DNA of 64,000 bases from Fertoeibacter niger (GTDB lineage: Bacteria > Pseudomonadota > Alphaproteobacteria > Rhodobacterales > Rhodobacteraceae). Numbering within the stretch: the stretch's first letter is position 1; each line of letters starts with the position of its first letter. Below the pieces are notes generated by a model that did no database searches, had not been told where the DNA came from, and saw only the letters and a program-made list of their open reading frames with translations. The stretch is from positions 186,001-250,000 of the forward strand of contig NZ_WHUT02000002.1 in assembly GCF_009380135.2 (NCBI RefSeq), in the 5' to 3' direction. Below, piece by piece: positions 18,277-27,084 of the stretch. The translations under genes were made by a program, and so were the position numbers.

Positions 18277-19120
18277 CGGGCGCAGCATGGTGAAGCGCCG
18301 GACGGGGCTGCGCCTGTGGCTGTCCGGCGGATGGATCATGCTGCTGGTTCTGGCGGCCCTGCTGGCCCCCTGGATCAGCCCGCAAGACCCCCTTGCGCAA
18401 GACCTGTTCATGGGCCGCCTGCCGCCTTTCTGGGCCGCGGGGGCCGAACCGGGCTATCCCTTGGGCACCGACAGCCTTGGCCGCGATGTGCTGTCGCGCA
18501 TGCTGCACGGCGCGCGCATCGCCGTGCTGGTGGCGCTGATCGCGGGCATCTGCACCGGGATCATCGGCGCGACCCTTGGCCTGATCGCCGGCTATTTCCG
18601 CGGCTGGCCCGATCTGGTCATCTCGCGCCTGATCGACATCTGGATGGCCTTTCCGCCCGTGCTTTTCGCCATATTGCTGGTGGCGGTAGTCGGCCCCGGC
18701 CTGACGTCGATCATCCTTGCCATTGTCATCATCGACTGGACCCGCTTTGCCCGCGTCATCCGCGCCGAGGCGATGGCCCAAGGCGCGATGGATTACACCG
18801 CATCGGCGCGCGTCGCAGGGCAAAGCCGCATCGGCACCATGCTGACCGAGATTTTGCCCAACGTCCTGCCCACCATTGTGGTGCTGCTGACGCTGGAAAT
18901 GGGCATCGCGGTGATCGTCGAGGCGATCCTTTCCTTCGTCAACCTCTCGATCTCCACCGACGACCCGACATGGGGCGGCATGATTGCCGAGGGCCGCGCC
19001 TCGGTGCATCAGGCGTGGTGGGTGCTGGTATTCCCGCTGGTGGCGCTGTTCCTGACCGTTCTCAGCTTTTCGCAACTGGGCGAGGGGCTGAAAGACCGGT
19101 TCGATCCGGTGCTGCGATGA
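18269..19120 (+). CDS. Peptide-type ABC transporter permease (DppC-like)
   Basis: 283-residue inner-membrane permease of the DppC/OppC type. Landmarks are LAPWISPQDPLAQD, the loop YPLGTDSLGRDVLSRMLHGARIA that is diagnostic for DppC, and the EAA-like segment ASARVAGQSRIGTMLTEILPNVLP. The start is either 18269 (overlapping the previous gene) or 18287. The stop overlaps the next ATPase gene by 4 nt. It acts with the DppB-like subunit. Confidence 0.93.
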   Translation: MVDGRSMVKRRTGLRLWLSGGWIMLLVLAALLAPWISPQDPLAQDLFMGRLPPFWAAGAEPGYPLGTDSLGRDVLSRMLHGARIAVLVALIAGICTGIIGATLGLIAGYFRGWPDLVISRLIDIWMAFPPVLFAILLVAVVGPGLTSIILAIVIIDWTRFARVIRAEAMAQGAMDYTASARVAGQSRIGTMLTEILPNVLPTIVVLLTLEMGIAVIVEAILSFVNLSISTDDPTWGGMIAEGRASVHQAWWVLVFPLVALFLTVLSFSQLGEGLKDRFDPVLR

Positions 19121-19986
19121 GCTTTCTGTCCATCCGCAACCTTTCCGCCGTGCTGGAGGGTGGGCCGCGCCTGCTGCGGTCGGTGTCGCTGGACCTTGCG
19201 GCGGGCGAGGTGCGTGGGCTGGTGGGCGAAAGCGGTGCCGGCAAGTCGATGATCGGCAAGGCGATTCTGGGCACCCTGCCCCGGGCGGTTTCCATCGTTG
19301 AAGGCGAGATCTGGCTGGATGGTGTTGACCTGCTGCGCCTGCCCCCCGCCCGCCGCCGCCAGATCATCGGCGCCAGCGCCGCGCTGATCCCGCAAGACCC
19401 GCTGACCGCGCTGAACCCTTCGCGCCGCATCGGCCCGCAGATCACCGACCGTCTGGTGCATATTCTGGGCTGGCCCCGCGCCCGCGCCGAGGCCCGCGCG
19501 CTTGATCTGCTGGCCGAGGTGCAGATCGACAACGCGCCCCGCGTGCTGCGCAGCTACCCGCATGAGCTGTCGGGCGGCATGCGCCAGCGCATCCTGATCG
19601 CCGCCGCCTTCGCCGCCGAGCCGAAACTGATCGTGGCCGATGAACCCACAACCGCGCTGGATGTGACGGTGCAGAAACAAATCCTGCGGCTGATCAAGGG
19701 CATGCAGGAACGGCACAGCACGGCGATCCTGTTCGTGACGCATGATCTGGGCGTGGTGTCCAAGGTCTGCGACCATCTGAGCGTGCTTTATCAGGGCAAG
19801 GTGGTGGAAGACGCCCCGATGCGCCGGTTCTTTGCCGCGCCCGCCCATCCCTATGCCCGCGCCCTTCTGGCCGCGACGCCACAATACACCGACCCGGAGG
19901 GTTCGTTGCTGCCCGTGCCCGATGCGGTCATTGCCCAGGTGCGCGCCGAGGTGGCAAAGGCCGATGCCGGGTGGTCACATGGATAA
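19117..19986 (+). CDS. Peptide-type ABC transporter ATPase (DppD-like)
   Basis: 289-residue ATPase. Walker A is GESGAGKSM, the signature motif is LSGGMRQR, Walker B is LIVADEPTTALD, and the H-loop is THDLGVV. The C-terminal extension PAHPYARALLAATPQ is typical of oligopeptide-transport ATPases. It overlaps both neighbours (4 nt and 8 nt). It works as a heterodimer with the next gene product. Confidence 0.93.
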   Translation: MSFLSIRNLSAVLEGGPRLLRSVSLDLAAGEVRGLVGESGAGKSMIGKAILGTLPRAVSIVEGEIWLDGVDLLRLPPARRRQIIGASAALIPQDPLTALNPSRRIGPQITDRLVHILGWPRARAEARALDLLAEVQIDNAPRVLRSYPHELSGGMRQRILIAAAFAAEPKLIVADEPTTALDVTVQKQILRLIKGMQERHSTAILFVTHDLGVVSKVCDHLSVLYQGKVVEDAPMRRFFAAPAHPYARALLAATPQYTDPEGSLLPVPDAVIAQVRAEVAKADAGWSHG

Positions 19987-20782
19987 GCCCCTGTTCCAGA
20001 TCGAAAACTTGCACCTGTCGCTGGCCGACATGACGCGCAAGCCGCTGCTCGGCCCCGCCCCGCGCATCCCCATCCTGCGCGGCCTCAGCTTCAGCATCGC
20101 AAGGGGCGAGGTGCTGGGCATCGTCGGTGGTTCCGGTTCCGGCAAATCCACCCTGGGGCGCACGCTGCTGCGTCTGCTGGAACCTTCCTGCGGCACGATC
20201 CATTTTGACGGGCAGGACATCACCCACCTGCCCGAACCCGCGCTGCGCCCGCTGCGCCCCCGCATGCAGATGATCTTTCAAGACCCCATGTCATCACTGA
20301 ATCCGCGCCGCCGCATCGGTGCCATCATCGCGGCCCCCCTTCATCTGCACGGGTTCAGCGGCATCCCTGCCCGCGTCGATCAGGCGCTGGATCAGGTGGG
20401 CCTGCCCCGCGCCTTTCGCCACCGCTATCCGCATGAACTGTCGGGCGGCCAGCGCCAGCGCATCGGCATCGCCCGCGCCATCGCCCTGAATCCTGCTTTC
20501 ATCCTGGCCGATGAAATCGTGTCGGGCCTTGATGTGTCCTCACAGGCCCAAGTGCTGAACCTGCTGGAAAGCCTCGTGAAAGACCTGGGCCTTACCCTCG
20601 CCTTCATCAGCCACGACCTCAGCGTGATCCGCCGCCTTTGCAGCCGCATCATCGTGCTGCACCGGGGGGAAATCGTGGAAAACGCCCCCGCCACCCAGCT
20701 TTTCGCGCATCCGCAGGCCGATTATACGCGCGAGTTGTTGTCAGCGATCCCGCTGCCGGACCCCGATCAGGTCTGGGTATGA
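19979..20782 (+). CDS. Peptide-type ABC transporter ATPase (DppF-like)
   Basis: 267-residue ATPase. Walker A is GGSGSGKSTL, the signature is LSGGQRQRI, and the H-loop is ISHDLSVI. Walker B reads FILADEIVSGLD, where the usual DEP(T) is DEI(V), a common variant in DppF-like subunits. FQDPMSSLNPRRRI is a classic DppF stretch. Last gene of the rightward operon; a hairpin follows at 20840. Confidence 0.92.
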   Translation: MDKPLFQIENLHLSLADMTRKPLLGPAPRIPILRGLSFSIARGEVLGIVGGSGSGKSTLGRTLLRLLEPSCGTIHFDGQDITHLPEPALRPLRPRMQMIFQDPMSSLNPRRRIGAIIAAPLHLHGFSGIPARVDQALDQVGLPRAFRHRYPHELSGGQRQRIGIARAIALNPAFILADEIVSGLDVSSQAQVLNLLESLVKDLGLTLAFISHDLSVIRRLCSRIIVLHRGEIVENAPATQLFAHPQADYTRELLSAIPLPDPDQVWV

Positions 20783-20839
20783 CTGGCACGGCATGCCGCC
20801 CTTGTTGCCTCTTTCCAGACCCAAATATCCCACGGGGGT

Positions 20840-20860
20840 CCGGGGGTGTGAAACCCCCGG
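20840..20860. terminator. GC-rich hairpin between convergent operons
   Basis: CCGGGGGT / ACCCCCGG forms an 8 bp stem with a 5 nt loop, preceded by CCCAAATATCCCACGGGGG. I have seen this combination repeatedly as an intergenic element in Rhodobacteraceae. It lies between convergent genes ending at 20782 and 20874 and may terminate both. Confidence 0.6.
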
Positions 20861-20873
20861 CGCTCGGCCAGTC

Positions 20874-21722
20874 TCATGCCGCGTCCCACCCCGCACGGAT
20901 GAACCGATATCCGTCCCGATACACCGCCTCGGGGCTTTCCGCGAAATCGCGCCAGACTTTCGTGGCCGCCGCCAGTGCCGGCAAGCCCCGGCCAAAGGCC
21001 TCGATGGTCAGCCAGCCGTCATAACCGCTGGCCTTGATCCCGCGAAAGGTCTGATCCCACGGGATATTGCCGCGCCCCGGCACACCCCGGTCATTTTCCG
21101 ACAGATGCACATGCACGATGTTGCGCAGATTGCCGGTGAAGGCGGCAATCGGGTCTGCCTCCTCGATATTGGCATGGAATGTGTCATACATAGCGCGGAT
21201 ATGCGGGTGGCCGATGGCATCGACATGCGCCGAAAGGTCGGCCATCGTGTTCAGCAGATAGCATTCGAACCGGTTCAGCGCCTCCAGCCCCACGGTCACG
21301 CCGCGCGTCCCCGCATGGTCGCCGATGGCGCGCTGTGACGCAACCGACCGCGCCAGTTCCTCGGCCGTCGGCCCTTGCCCGGAAAAATGCCCCAATGTGG
21401 AATGCAGCGGCCCTGACAGCGTACCCGCCCCCAAAGCCGCCGCGCAATCAATCGCGTGGCGCATATAGGCCACGCCCGCCGCCCGCGCCTGATTGTCACC
21501 GATCAGGTTCATCGCGGGGTCGCCCATGGCCGACACGGCGGTGCGCGCCAGCCCGATCTCATCCAGCAGCGCGCCGAGGCGGGTGTAATGGTCCACCTCG
21601 CCCTCGAAAACCGGGATCTCCACCCCGTCAAAGCCGGTGGCCTTCAGATCGCGCAGCAGGTTTGCGTGATCTTCGGTCACATGGGTCGTCCACAAAAACA
21701 GGCACATCCCGATTTTCATCAT
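20874..21722 (-). CDS. Sugar phosphate isomerase/epimerase (xylose-isomerase-like TIM barrel)
   Basis: 282-residue TIM-barrel enzyme of the AP-endonuclease-2 / D-tagatose-3-epimerase superfamily. Metal-binding and catalytic segments are visible: GFDGVEIPVFEG, the metal glutamate in GLEALNRFECY, YDTFHANIEEAD, HVHLSENDRG and the last glutamate in WLTIEAFGRG. The GLEALNRFE and DTFHANIEE motifs match the ketose 3-epimerase branch. It is the last gene of a three-gene minus-strand operon with a dehydrogenase and another isomerase. The sugar substrate cannot be told from sequence. Confidence 0.88.
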   Translation of the reverse strand: MMKIGMCLFLWTTHVTEDHANLLRDLKATGFDGVEIPVFEGEVDHYTRLGALLDEIGLARTAVSAMGDPAMNLIGDNQARAAGVAYMRHAIDCAAALGAGTLSGPLHSTLGHFSGQGPTAEELARSVASQRAIGDHAGTRGVTVGLEALNRFECYLLNTMADLSAHVDAIGHPHIRAMYDTFHANIEEADPIAAFTGNLRNIVHVHLSENDRGVPGRGNIPWDQTFRGIKASGYDGWLTIEAFGRGLPALAAATKVWRDFAESPEAVYRDGYRFIRAGWDAA

Positions 21723-21734
21723 GACCTCATGGGG

Positions 21735-22907
21735 TTACAGGCCCAGCTTCACCCAGGAAGCATTGGCCCTGGACGATTCCACACAGGCCGCCACAAAGGC
21801 CACGCCTTCCAGCCCGTCCGTCACCGAAGGATAGATCACCTCCGGGTCCACTGCACCGGTCCGCGCGGCGCGGATGGCGCGGGCGGCCTCGGCATAGATA
21901 TTGGCGAAACCCTCCAGATAGCCCTCGGGATGGCCGGGCGGAATGCGCGACATGCGCGCTGCGGCGGGGCCAGACCCCGCACCGCCCCGGGTGATACGCT
22001 GGCGCGGCTGGCCAAAGGGGGTGAACCACAGGTAATTCGGGTCTTCTTGCGACCATTCAATGCCGCCCTTGGTGCCGTAAACCCGCAGCTTCAAACCGTT
22101 TTCATGGCCAACGGCCACCTGCGAAGCCCAGAGCATGCCCCGTGCCCCGCCCTGAAACCGCAGCATCACATGGGCGTTGTCATCCACCCGCCGCCCCGGC
22201 ACGAAAGCCTGCAAGTCTGCCGCCAGCATATCCAGTTCCAGCCCCGTCACGAACCGCGCGAGGTTGTAGGCATGGGTGCCGATATCGCCCGTGGCCCCGC
22301 CCACCCCGGTTTTCGCGGGGTCGGTGCGCCATTCGGCCTGTTTCGACCCGGTGGATTCCACATCCTCGGTCAGCCAGTCCTGCGCGTATTCGGCCTGCAC
22401 CAGCCGCAGATCACCCAGCAGCCCGTCAGCCACCATCGCCCGCGCCTGCCGGATCATCGGATAGCCGGTGTAGTTGTGCGTGAGTATGAACAACCGGCCC
22501 GAAGCCTTTGCCAGATCTGACAATTTGCGCGCATCTTCAAGCGTGGCGGTCAGCGGCTTGTCGCAGATCACATGGATGCCCGCGTTCAGGAACGCCGCTG
22601 CGGCGGGGTAATGCATGTGGTTCGGCGTCACGATCGACACCACCTCGATGCCATCCTCCCGCGCCGCTTCGGCCACCGCCATGTCGGCGAAACTGGCATA
22701 GCTGCGCTCTGCCGCGATGCCCAATGCCGCGGCCGATGCCGCCGCGCGGGCGGGGTCAGAGCTTAGCGCCCCCGCCACCAAAGTGAATTCGCCATCAATA
22801 CGCGCGGCGATGCGGTGGACGCCGCCGATGAACGCACCCTGCCCGCCGCCCACCATGCCATAGCGGATCGGCCCTGCGCCCGCGTCTGTCGTGCCCGTGA
22901 TTGCCAT
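21735..22907 (-). CDS. Gfo/Idh/MocA-family NAD(P)-dependent dehydrogenase
   Basis: 390-residue two-domain dehydrogenase. The N-terminal Rossmann fold has MVGGGQGAFIGGVHR (variant GGGxGAFIG found in many sugar dehydrogenases of this family), then NHMHYPAAAAFLNAGIHVICDKPLT with the catalytic lysine of the CDKP motif. The C-terminal alpha/beta domain carries GGATGDIGTHAYNLARFV, including the conserved D-x-x-x-H. It oxidises or reduces a cyclic sugar, inositol or sugar acid. It is 1 nt from the upstream isomerase gene and 12 nt from the downstream one. Confidence 0.92.
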   Translation of the reverse strand: MAITGTTDAGAGPIRYGMVGGGQGAFIGGVHRIAARIDGEFTLVAGALSSDPARAAASAAALGIAAERSYASFADMAVAEAAREDGIEVVSIVTPNHMHYPAAAAFLNAGIHVICDKPLTATLEDARKLSDLAKASGRLFILTHNYTGYPMIRQARAMVADGLLGDLRLVQAEYAQDWLTEDVESTGSKQAEWRTDPAKTGVGGATGDIGTHAYNLARFVTGLELDMLAADLQAFVPGRRVDDNAHVMLRFQGGARGMLWASQVAVGHENGLKLRVYGTKGGIEWSQEDPNYLWFTPFGQPRQRITRGGAGSGPAAARMSRIPPGHPEGYLEGFANIYAEAARAIRAARTGAVDPEVIYPSVTDGLEGVAFVAACVESSRANASWVKLGL

Positions 22908-22908
22908 G

Positions 22909-23964
22909 TCAGATCCCCATCAGCCGTTTCAACAGCGCCATGTCAGACCCGCCACCCGCGAAATCGTCAAATGCCCTTTCCGTCAGCCGGATGATGTGGT
23001 TGGCGATGAAGGGGGCCCCTTCGGCTGCGCCATCCTCGGGGTGTTTCAGGCAGCATTCCCATTCCAGCACGGCCCAGCGGTCATAGCCGTATTGCGCGAG
23101 TTTGGAAAAGATGCCCACAAAATCAACCTGCCCGTCACCAAGGCTGCGGAAGCGCCCGGCCCGGTTCGTCCAGTTCTGATAGCCGGAATAGACACCCTGC
23201 CGCCCCGTCGGGTTGAACTCGGCATCCTTGACGTGGAAGGCGGAAATGCGTTCGTGGTAGATGTCGATGAAGGCCAGATAATCCAGCTGTTGCAGCAGGA
23301 AGTGGCTGGGGTCGTAGTTGATGGTGCAGCGTTTGTGCCCGCCCACGGCATCAAGGAACATCTCGAATGTCGTGCCGTCGAACACATCCTCGCCGGGATG
23401 GATTTCATAGCCCAGGTCCACCCCCGCTTCCTCATACGCGTTCAGTATCGGCGTCCAGCGGCGGCCAAGCTCGGCGAAGGCCTCTTCGATCAGGCCCTGG
23501 GGCCGCTGCGGCCAGGGATAAAGATAGGGGAAGGCGAGGCTGCCGGTGAAGGACACCGAGGCTTTCAGACCCAGATGGGCCGAGGCTTTGGCCGCCTTCA
23601 TCATCTGGTCCACCGCCCATTCCTGCCGGGCCTTGGGGTTGCCATGCACATGGGCGGGGGCAAAGCCATCAAACTGCGCGTCATAGGCGGGGTTTACCGC
23701 CACAAGCTGCCCTTGCAGGTGTGTCGAAAGCTCGGTGATCTCCACCCCGTTCTGCGCGCAGATGCCTGCCACCTCGTCGCAGTAATCTTTCGATTCCGCC
23801 GCACGCGCCAGATCGAACAACCGCCCGTCCCATGTGGGGATCTGCACGCCCTTGTAGCCCAGACCACCCGCCCAGGCGGTGATGGAATCGAGGCTGTTGA
23901 ACGGGGCCTGATCCCCCGCGAACTGTGCCAGGAAGATGCCCGGCCCTTTCATTGTGGCTGCCAT
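22909..23964 (-). CDS. Sugar phosphate isomerase/epimerase (second TIM-barrel enzyme)
   Basis: 351-residue member of the xylose-isomerase-like TIM-barrel superfamily. Segments with likely metal ligands are LGYEIHPGEDVFDG, TINYDPSHFLLQ, ISAFHVKDAEF and AVLEWECCLKHPEDG. The protein is longer than the 282-residue relative because of extra loops. GLGYKGVQIPTWDG near the N-terminus is the usual first strand. It is the first gene of the minus-strand operon, reading from the divergent region that holds two GntR-type palindromes. Confidence 0.88.
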   Translation of the reverse strand: MAATMKGPGIFLAQFAGDQAPFNSLDSITAWAGGLGYKGVQIPTWDGRLFDLARAAESKDYCDEVAGICAQNGVEITELSTHLQGQLVAVNPAYDAQFDGFAPAHVHGNPKARQEWAVDQMMKAAKASAHLGLKASVSFTGSLAFPYLYPWPQRPQGLIEEAFAELGRRWTPILNAYEEAGVDLGYEIHPGEDVFDGTTFEMFLDAVGGHKRCTINYDPSHFLLQQLDYLAFIDIYHERISAFHVKDAEFNPTGRQGVYSGYQNWTNRAGRFRSLGDGQVDFVGIFSKLAQYGYDRWAVLEWECCLKHPEDGAAEGAPFIANHIIRLTERAFDDFAGGGSDMALLKRLMGI

Positions 23965-24043
23965 TGCGGTCGTGCCCCCCCTTTTGTCATGCGCTAACAG
24001 GCCCAGTCTGCCCGATTGCGCATCGGGAAGGGAAGGCGCTGCA

Positions 24044-24056
24044 TTGGTCTTACCAA
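24044..24056. promoter_or_regulatory. GntR (FadR-type) operator candidate
   Basis: TTGGTCTTACCAA, a TGGT-n3-ACCA inverted repeat, lies about 80 bp upstream of the leftward isomerase gene (start 23964). TGGTnnnACCA is the classical core bound by FadR-subfamily regulators. A gene for such a regulator is in this locus at 26389. Confidence 0.65.
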
Positions 24057-24214
24057 ATTTTCTGTGCCCGAGGCAATCCTGCTGTCAGTCGAACGGGGCC
24101 GGGCAGCGGAATTCCGGCAAAACCGCCATATAATCATATTTATTAACGAAAAACCGACCAGTCACCATCCATCTTGCGCGCCAAATCACTTTGCGATAGC
24201 TGTTGAGCGAGCGC

Positions 24215-24231
24215 ATCTGGTCGAACCAGAT
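24215..24231. promoter_or_regulatory. GntR (FadR-type) operator candidate, strongest copy
   Basis: ATCTGGT-CGA-ACCAGAT has perfect 7 bp arms and lies 58 bp upstream of the rightward start codon at 24289. The inner CTGGTCGAACCAG is identical to the site at 33991 in the other divergent promoter. The same regulator therefore probably controls both. Confidence 0.7.
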
Positions 24232-24288
24232 CCGCAAAAATCCGGCCCGCCGCGTGCTGGCCTGCTTCGCAACACGGGAGGATAGCGA

Positions 24289-25176
24289 ATGCATCTGTCA
24301 ACGCACAACTGGATGCGGGCCGAACCGCTGGAGGTCACGCTGCGCCGGATCAAGAAGTATGGCTACGAATCCATCGAGATCTCGGGCGAGCCTGCGCAAT
24401 ACGAGGTCACGGAAACGCGGCGGCTGCTGAAGGAACATGGCATCCGCTGCTGGGGCGCCGTCACGCTGACGCTGGGCGAGCGCAATCTGGCCGCCAAGGA
24501 TGAGGGCCAGCGCGCCCGGTCGGTCGATTATGTGAAATCGGTGCTGACCATGGTGTCGGAGCTGGAGGGCGAGATCATCACCCTGGTGCCCGCGACCGTG
24601 GGCAAGGTGGTGCCGGATGCCACCGAGGAAGAGGAATGGGGCTGGGTGGTGGAGGCGACGAAAGAATGTTTCGCACATGCCCAGAAGGTTGGCGTCAAGG
24701 TGGCGATCGAGCCGCTGAACCGGTTCGAGACGTATTTCTTCAACCGCGCAGCGCAGGCGCTGGCCTTGGCCGATGCGGTTCACCCCGATTGCGGCGTGTG
24801 TCTGGATGCCTATCACCTGAACATGGAGGAAGCGAACATCCACGACGCCATCCGCCTCGCGGGCAAGCGGCTGTTTGATTTCCATGTGGCCGACAACAAC
24901 CGTTTTGCGGCGGGTCTGGGCCATCTGGAATGGCCCAAGATCGTGAACACATTGCGCGAAATCGGCTATGACGGCGCGCTGACGAATGAATTCGTGGCCC
25001 CGGTGGACCGCACGCCTGCCGCGATCTATCCGCATATGGTGGAGCGCAACCCGGTGGACATCTCGCCCGAGCAGCTGAAGTTCATTCAGGATCACGGCTC
25101 ATCCCTGCTGACCGAGGCGTTCTACGACGACCAGATGCGCATCACCGCCGAAACGCTGCTGCCGCTCATCAAATAA
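24289..25176 (+). CDS. Sugar phosphate isomerase/epimerase (third TIM-barrel enzyme)
   Basis: 295-residue TIM-barrel enzyme. Visible ligand segments are KYGYESIEISGEP, VAIEPLNRFETYFFN, CLDAYHLNMEEANIHD, FDFHVADNNR and GALTNEFVAPVD. EPLNRFET and LDAYHLNMEE are the ketose 3-epimerase / hydroxypyruvate-isomerase-like signature. It has a good ribosome site (GGGAGG) 7 nt before the ATG. First gene of the rightward operon with the dehydratase, regulator and 2-hydroxyacid dehydrogenase. Confidence 0.88.
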   Translation: MHLSTHNWMRAEPLEVTLRRIKKYGYESIEISGEPAQYEVTETRRLLKEHGIRCWGAVTLTLGERNLAAKDEGQRARSVDYVKSVLTMVSELEGEIITLVPATVGKVVPDATEEEEWGWVVEATKECFAHAQKVGVKVAIEPLNRFETYFFNRAAQALALADAVHPDCGVCLDAYHLNMEEANIHDAIRLAGKRLFDFHVADNNRFAAGLGHLEWPKIVNTLREIGYDGALTNEFVAPVDRTPAAIYPHMVERNPVDISPEQLKFIQDHGSSLLTEAFYDDQMRITAETLLPLIK

Positions 25177-25214
25177 GCTGCGGCCCGGCGGGCCGGCCCT
25201 GGCAGGAGGTTGCC

Positions 25215-26384
25215 ATGCGTATCAAGACCGTTCAGGCGTGGTGGGTCTCGATCCCGATCGAGGCGGCCCGTCAGCACCGCAGCGACTTCGGCACGCTGAC
25301 CACGTTTGACGCGGCGATCCTCAGGATCGAAACCGATGACGGGCTGGTGGGCTGGGGCGAAGGCAAGAATGCCGCCGGATCGGCGGGCACCTATGCGGCC
25401 CTGGTGCATCTGCTGAACCACGAGGTCGCCCCCCTGCTGATCGGGCGGCAGGCGGGCGACATCACGGCGATCTGGGAAATGCTGTATAACGGTGTGCGTG
25501 CGGGGTCTGCCGCCAAGGCGGGCCATGCCATGCCGTCACTGGCGCGGCGCGGGCTGACGGTGGCCGCGATCAGCGCGGTGGACATCGCATTATGGGACAT
25601 TCTGGGCAAGCATCTGGGCCAGCCGGTCTGGCAATTGCTGGGCGGGCGCAAGGCTGATCGGCTGCCCGCCTATGCCTCGGGTGGCTGGGCCGATGCGGCA
25701 AACATCGGCGCGCAACTGCAAGGCTATATCGACCTGGGCGGCTTCAAGGCGGTCAAGATGCGCGTGGGATCCATGGATCAGGCTGTGCATGTATCCGCCG
25801 AACGGGTGCGCGCCGCCCGCGCAGCCCTGGGCCCGGGGGTCGAGATCATGGTGGACGCCCACGGCACCTATACCGTGGCCGAGGCGAAACGGTTTGCCCA
25901 TCTGACCGCCGATTGCGACCTTGCCTGGTTCGAAGAGCCGGTCATCGCCGATGACAAGCCCGGCATGGCCGAGGTGCGCGCCGCCACCACCGTGCCCATC
26001 GCCACCGGCGAATCCGAGGCCACACGCTTTGCCTTCCGCGATCTGGCGATGCTGCGCGCCTGCGACATTTTCCAGCCCGATCCGGCGTTTTGTGGCGGCA
26101 TCACGGAAACCATGCGCATTGCAGCACTCGCATCCGCGTTCAACCTGCGCTTTGCGCCGCATCTGTGGGCTGGGGCGCCATGCTTTTTCGCGGGACTGCA
26201 TTGCTGTGCCGCATCACCCGCCAGTTTCACCATTGAATATTCCTGCGGCGCAAACCCGATGATCCATGACCTGATCGAGGGCAGCGTCGCCGCAGCCGAC
26301 GGGATGGTGGCCATCCCAGATGGACCGGGCCTTGGTTTTGCCCTATCGGAAAGGTTTCTTGCGGCCCATGTGAAGAGCGGTTGA
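25215..26384 (+). CDS. Mandelate racemase / muconate lactonizing-type (enolase superfamily) enzyme
   Basis: 389-residue acid-sugar dehydratase or racemase. After the N-terminal capping domain comes the barrel with the base motif FKAVKMR (K-x-R version), metal ligands in MVDAHGTY (Asp), WFEEP (Glu) and ATGES (Glu), then QPDPAFCGG (Asp) and the general-base His in FAPHLW. The His-Asp dyad and K-x-R pair place it in the mandelate racemase subgroup, whose members abstract the alpha-proton of an aldonate or other acid sugar. It starts 38 nt after the isomerase gene and ends 4 nt before the GntR gene. Confidence 0.92.
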   Translation: MRIKTVQAWWVSIPIEAARQHRSDFGTLTTFDAAILRIETDDGLVGWGEGKNAAGSAGTYAALVHLLNHEVAPLLIGRQAGDITAIWEMLYNGVRAGSAAKAGHAMPSLARRGLTVAAISAVDIALWDILGKHLGQPVWQLLGGRKADRLPAYASGGWADAANIGAQLQGYIDLGGFKAVKMRVGSMDQAVHVSAERVRAARAALGPGVEIMVDAHGTYTVAEAKRFAHLTADCDLAWFEEPVIADDKPGMAEVRAATTVPIATGESEATRFAFRDLAMLRACDIFQPDPAFCGGITETMRIAALASAFNLRFAPHLWAGAPCFFAGLHCCAASPASFTIEYSCGANPMIHDLIEGSVAAADGMVAIPDGPGLGFALSERFLAAHVKSG

Positions 26385-26388
26385 CCCC

Positions 26389-27084
26389 ATGTCGGAAAAG
26401 AACCTGCTGACAGAGCTTGCGGCGCATCTGTATTCTTTCGGCGAAACCGAGAATGGCCGCATGCCTTCGGAACGGGAACTGGCCGAGCATTTCGCCGTCA
26501 GCCGGGGCCAGATCCGCGAAACGCTGGCGATACTGGAGGCGATGCGCATCGTCGAACGCCGCGCCAAATCGGGCATCTTCCTGACCACCCGCACCGCATC
26601 GGTCGAGGCGCTGGCGCTGTTTGCCAAGGCGGGCCTGCCGCTGGATCCGATCCAGATCTACGAGGCGGTGGAGCTGCGCAAGATACATGAGATCAAGGCG
26701 GCCGAACTGGCCTCGGCCCGTGCAACCGACGAGAATTATGACCGGCTGCGCGCGATATTGGCTGCATCCGAGCAGCGTATCGCGGCAGGCGGCACCCTCG
26801 CCGAGGAAGACCGCGATTTCCATCTGGAGATTGTGCGCGCCACGCAGAACACCGTGTTCTACCGGATTTGCAGCGTCTACTACGCCATGGGCGAACGCCG
26901 CCTGCCGATCTATTTCAGCGACCCCGACCGCAGCGCGCGATCACATGCCGAACATGTGCAAATCTTCGACGCCCTCTTGAAACGCGATGCCAATCTGGCA
27001 CAAGCCCTGATGAGCGCGCATCTGCAAGGCGCGGAAAGCTACTGGAAGGGCCTGATCACAGGCAAGCCATCGGGGACTGCATGA
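26389..27084 (+). CDS. FadR-subfamily GntR transcriptional regulator
   Basis: 231-residue regulator. The N-terminal winged helix (residues about 5-75) shows GRMPSERELAEHFAVSRGQIRETLAILEAMRIVERR, the GntR pattern. The C-terminal all-helical FCD ligand domain has ELRKIHEIKAAELAS, DRDFHLEIVRAT and SHAEHVQIFDAL, giving the Asp and three His usual for metal-dependent ligand binding. It likely binds the four TGGTnnnACCA sites found here and responds to the acid sugar or a breakdown product. It overlaps the next gene by 4 nt. Confidence 0.93.
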   Translation: MSEKNLLTELAAHLYSFGETENGRMPSERELAEHFAVSRGQIRETLAILEAMRIVERRAKSGIFLTTRTASVEALALFAKAGLPLDPIQIYEAVELRKIHEIKAAELASARATDENYDRLRAILAASEQRIAAGGTLAEEDRDFHLEIVRATQNTVFYRICSVYYAMGERRLPIYFSDPDRSARSHAEHVQIFDALLKRDANLAQALMSAHLQGAESYWKGLITGKPSGTA

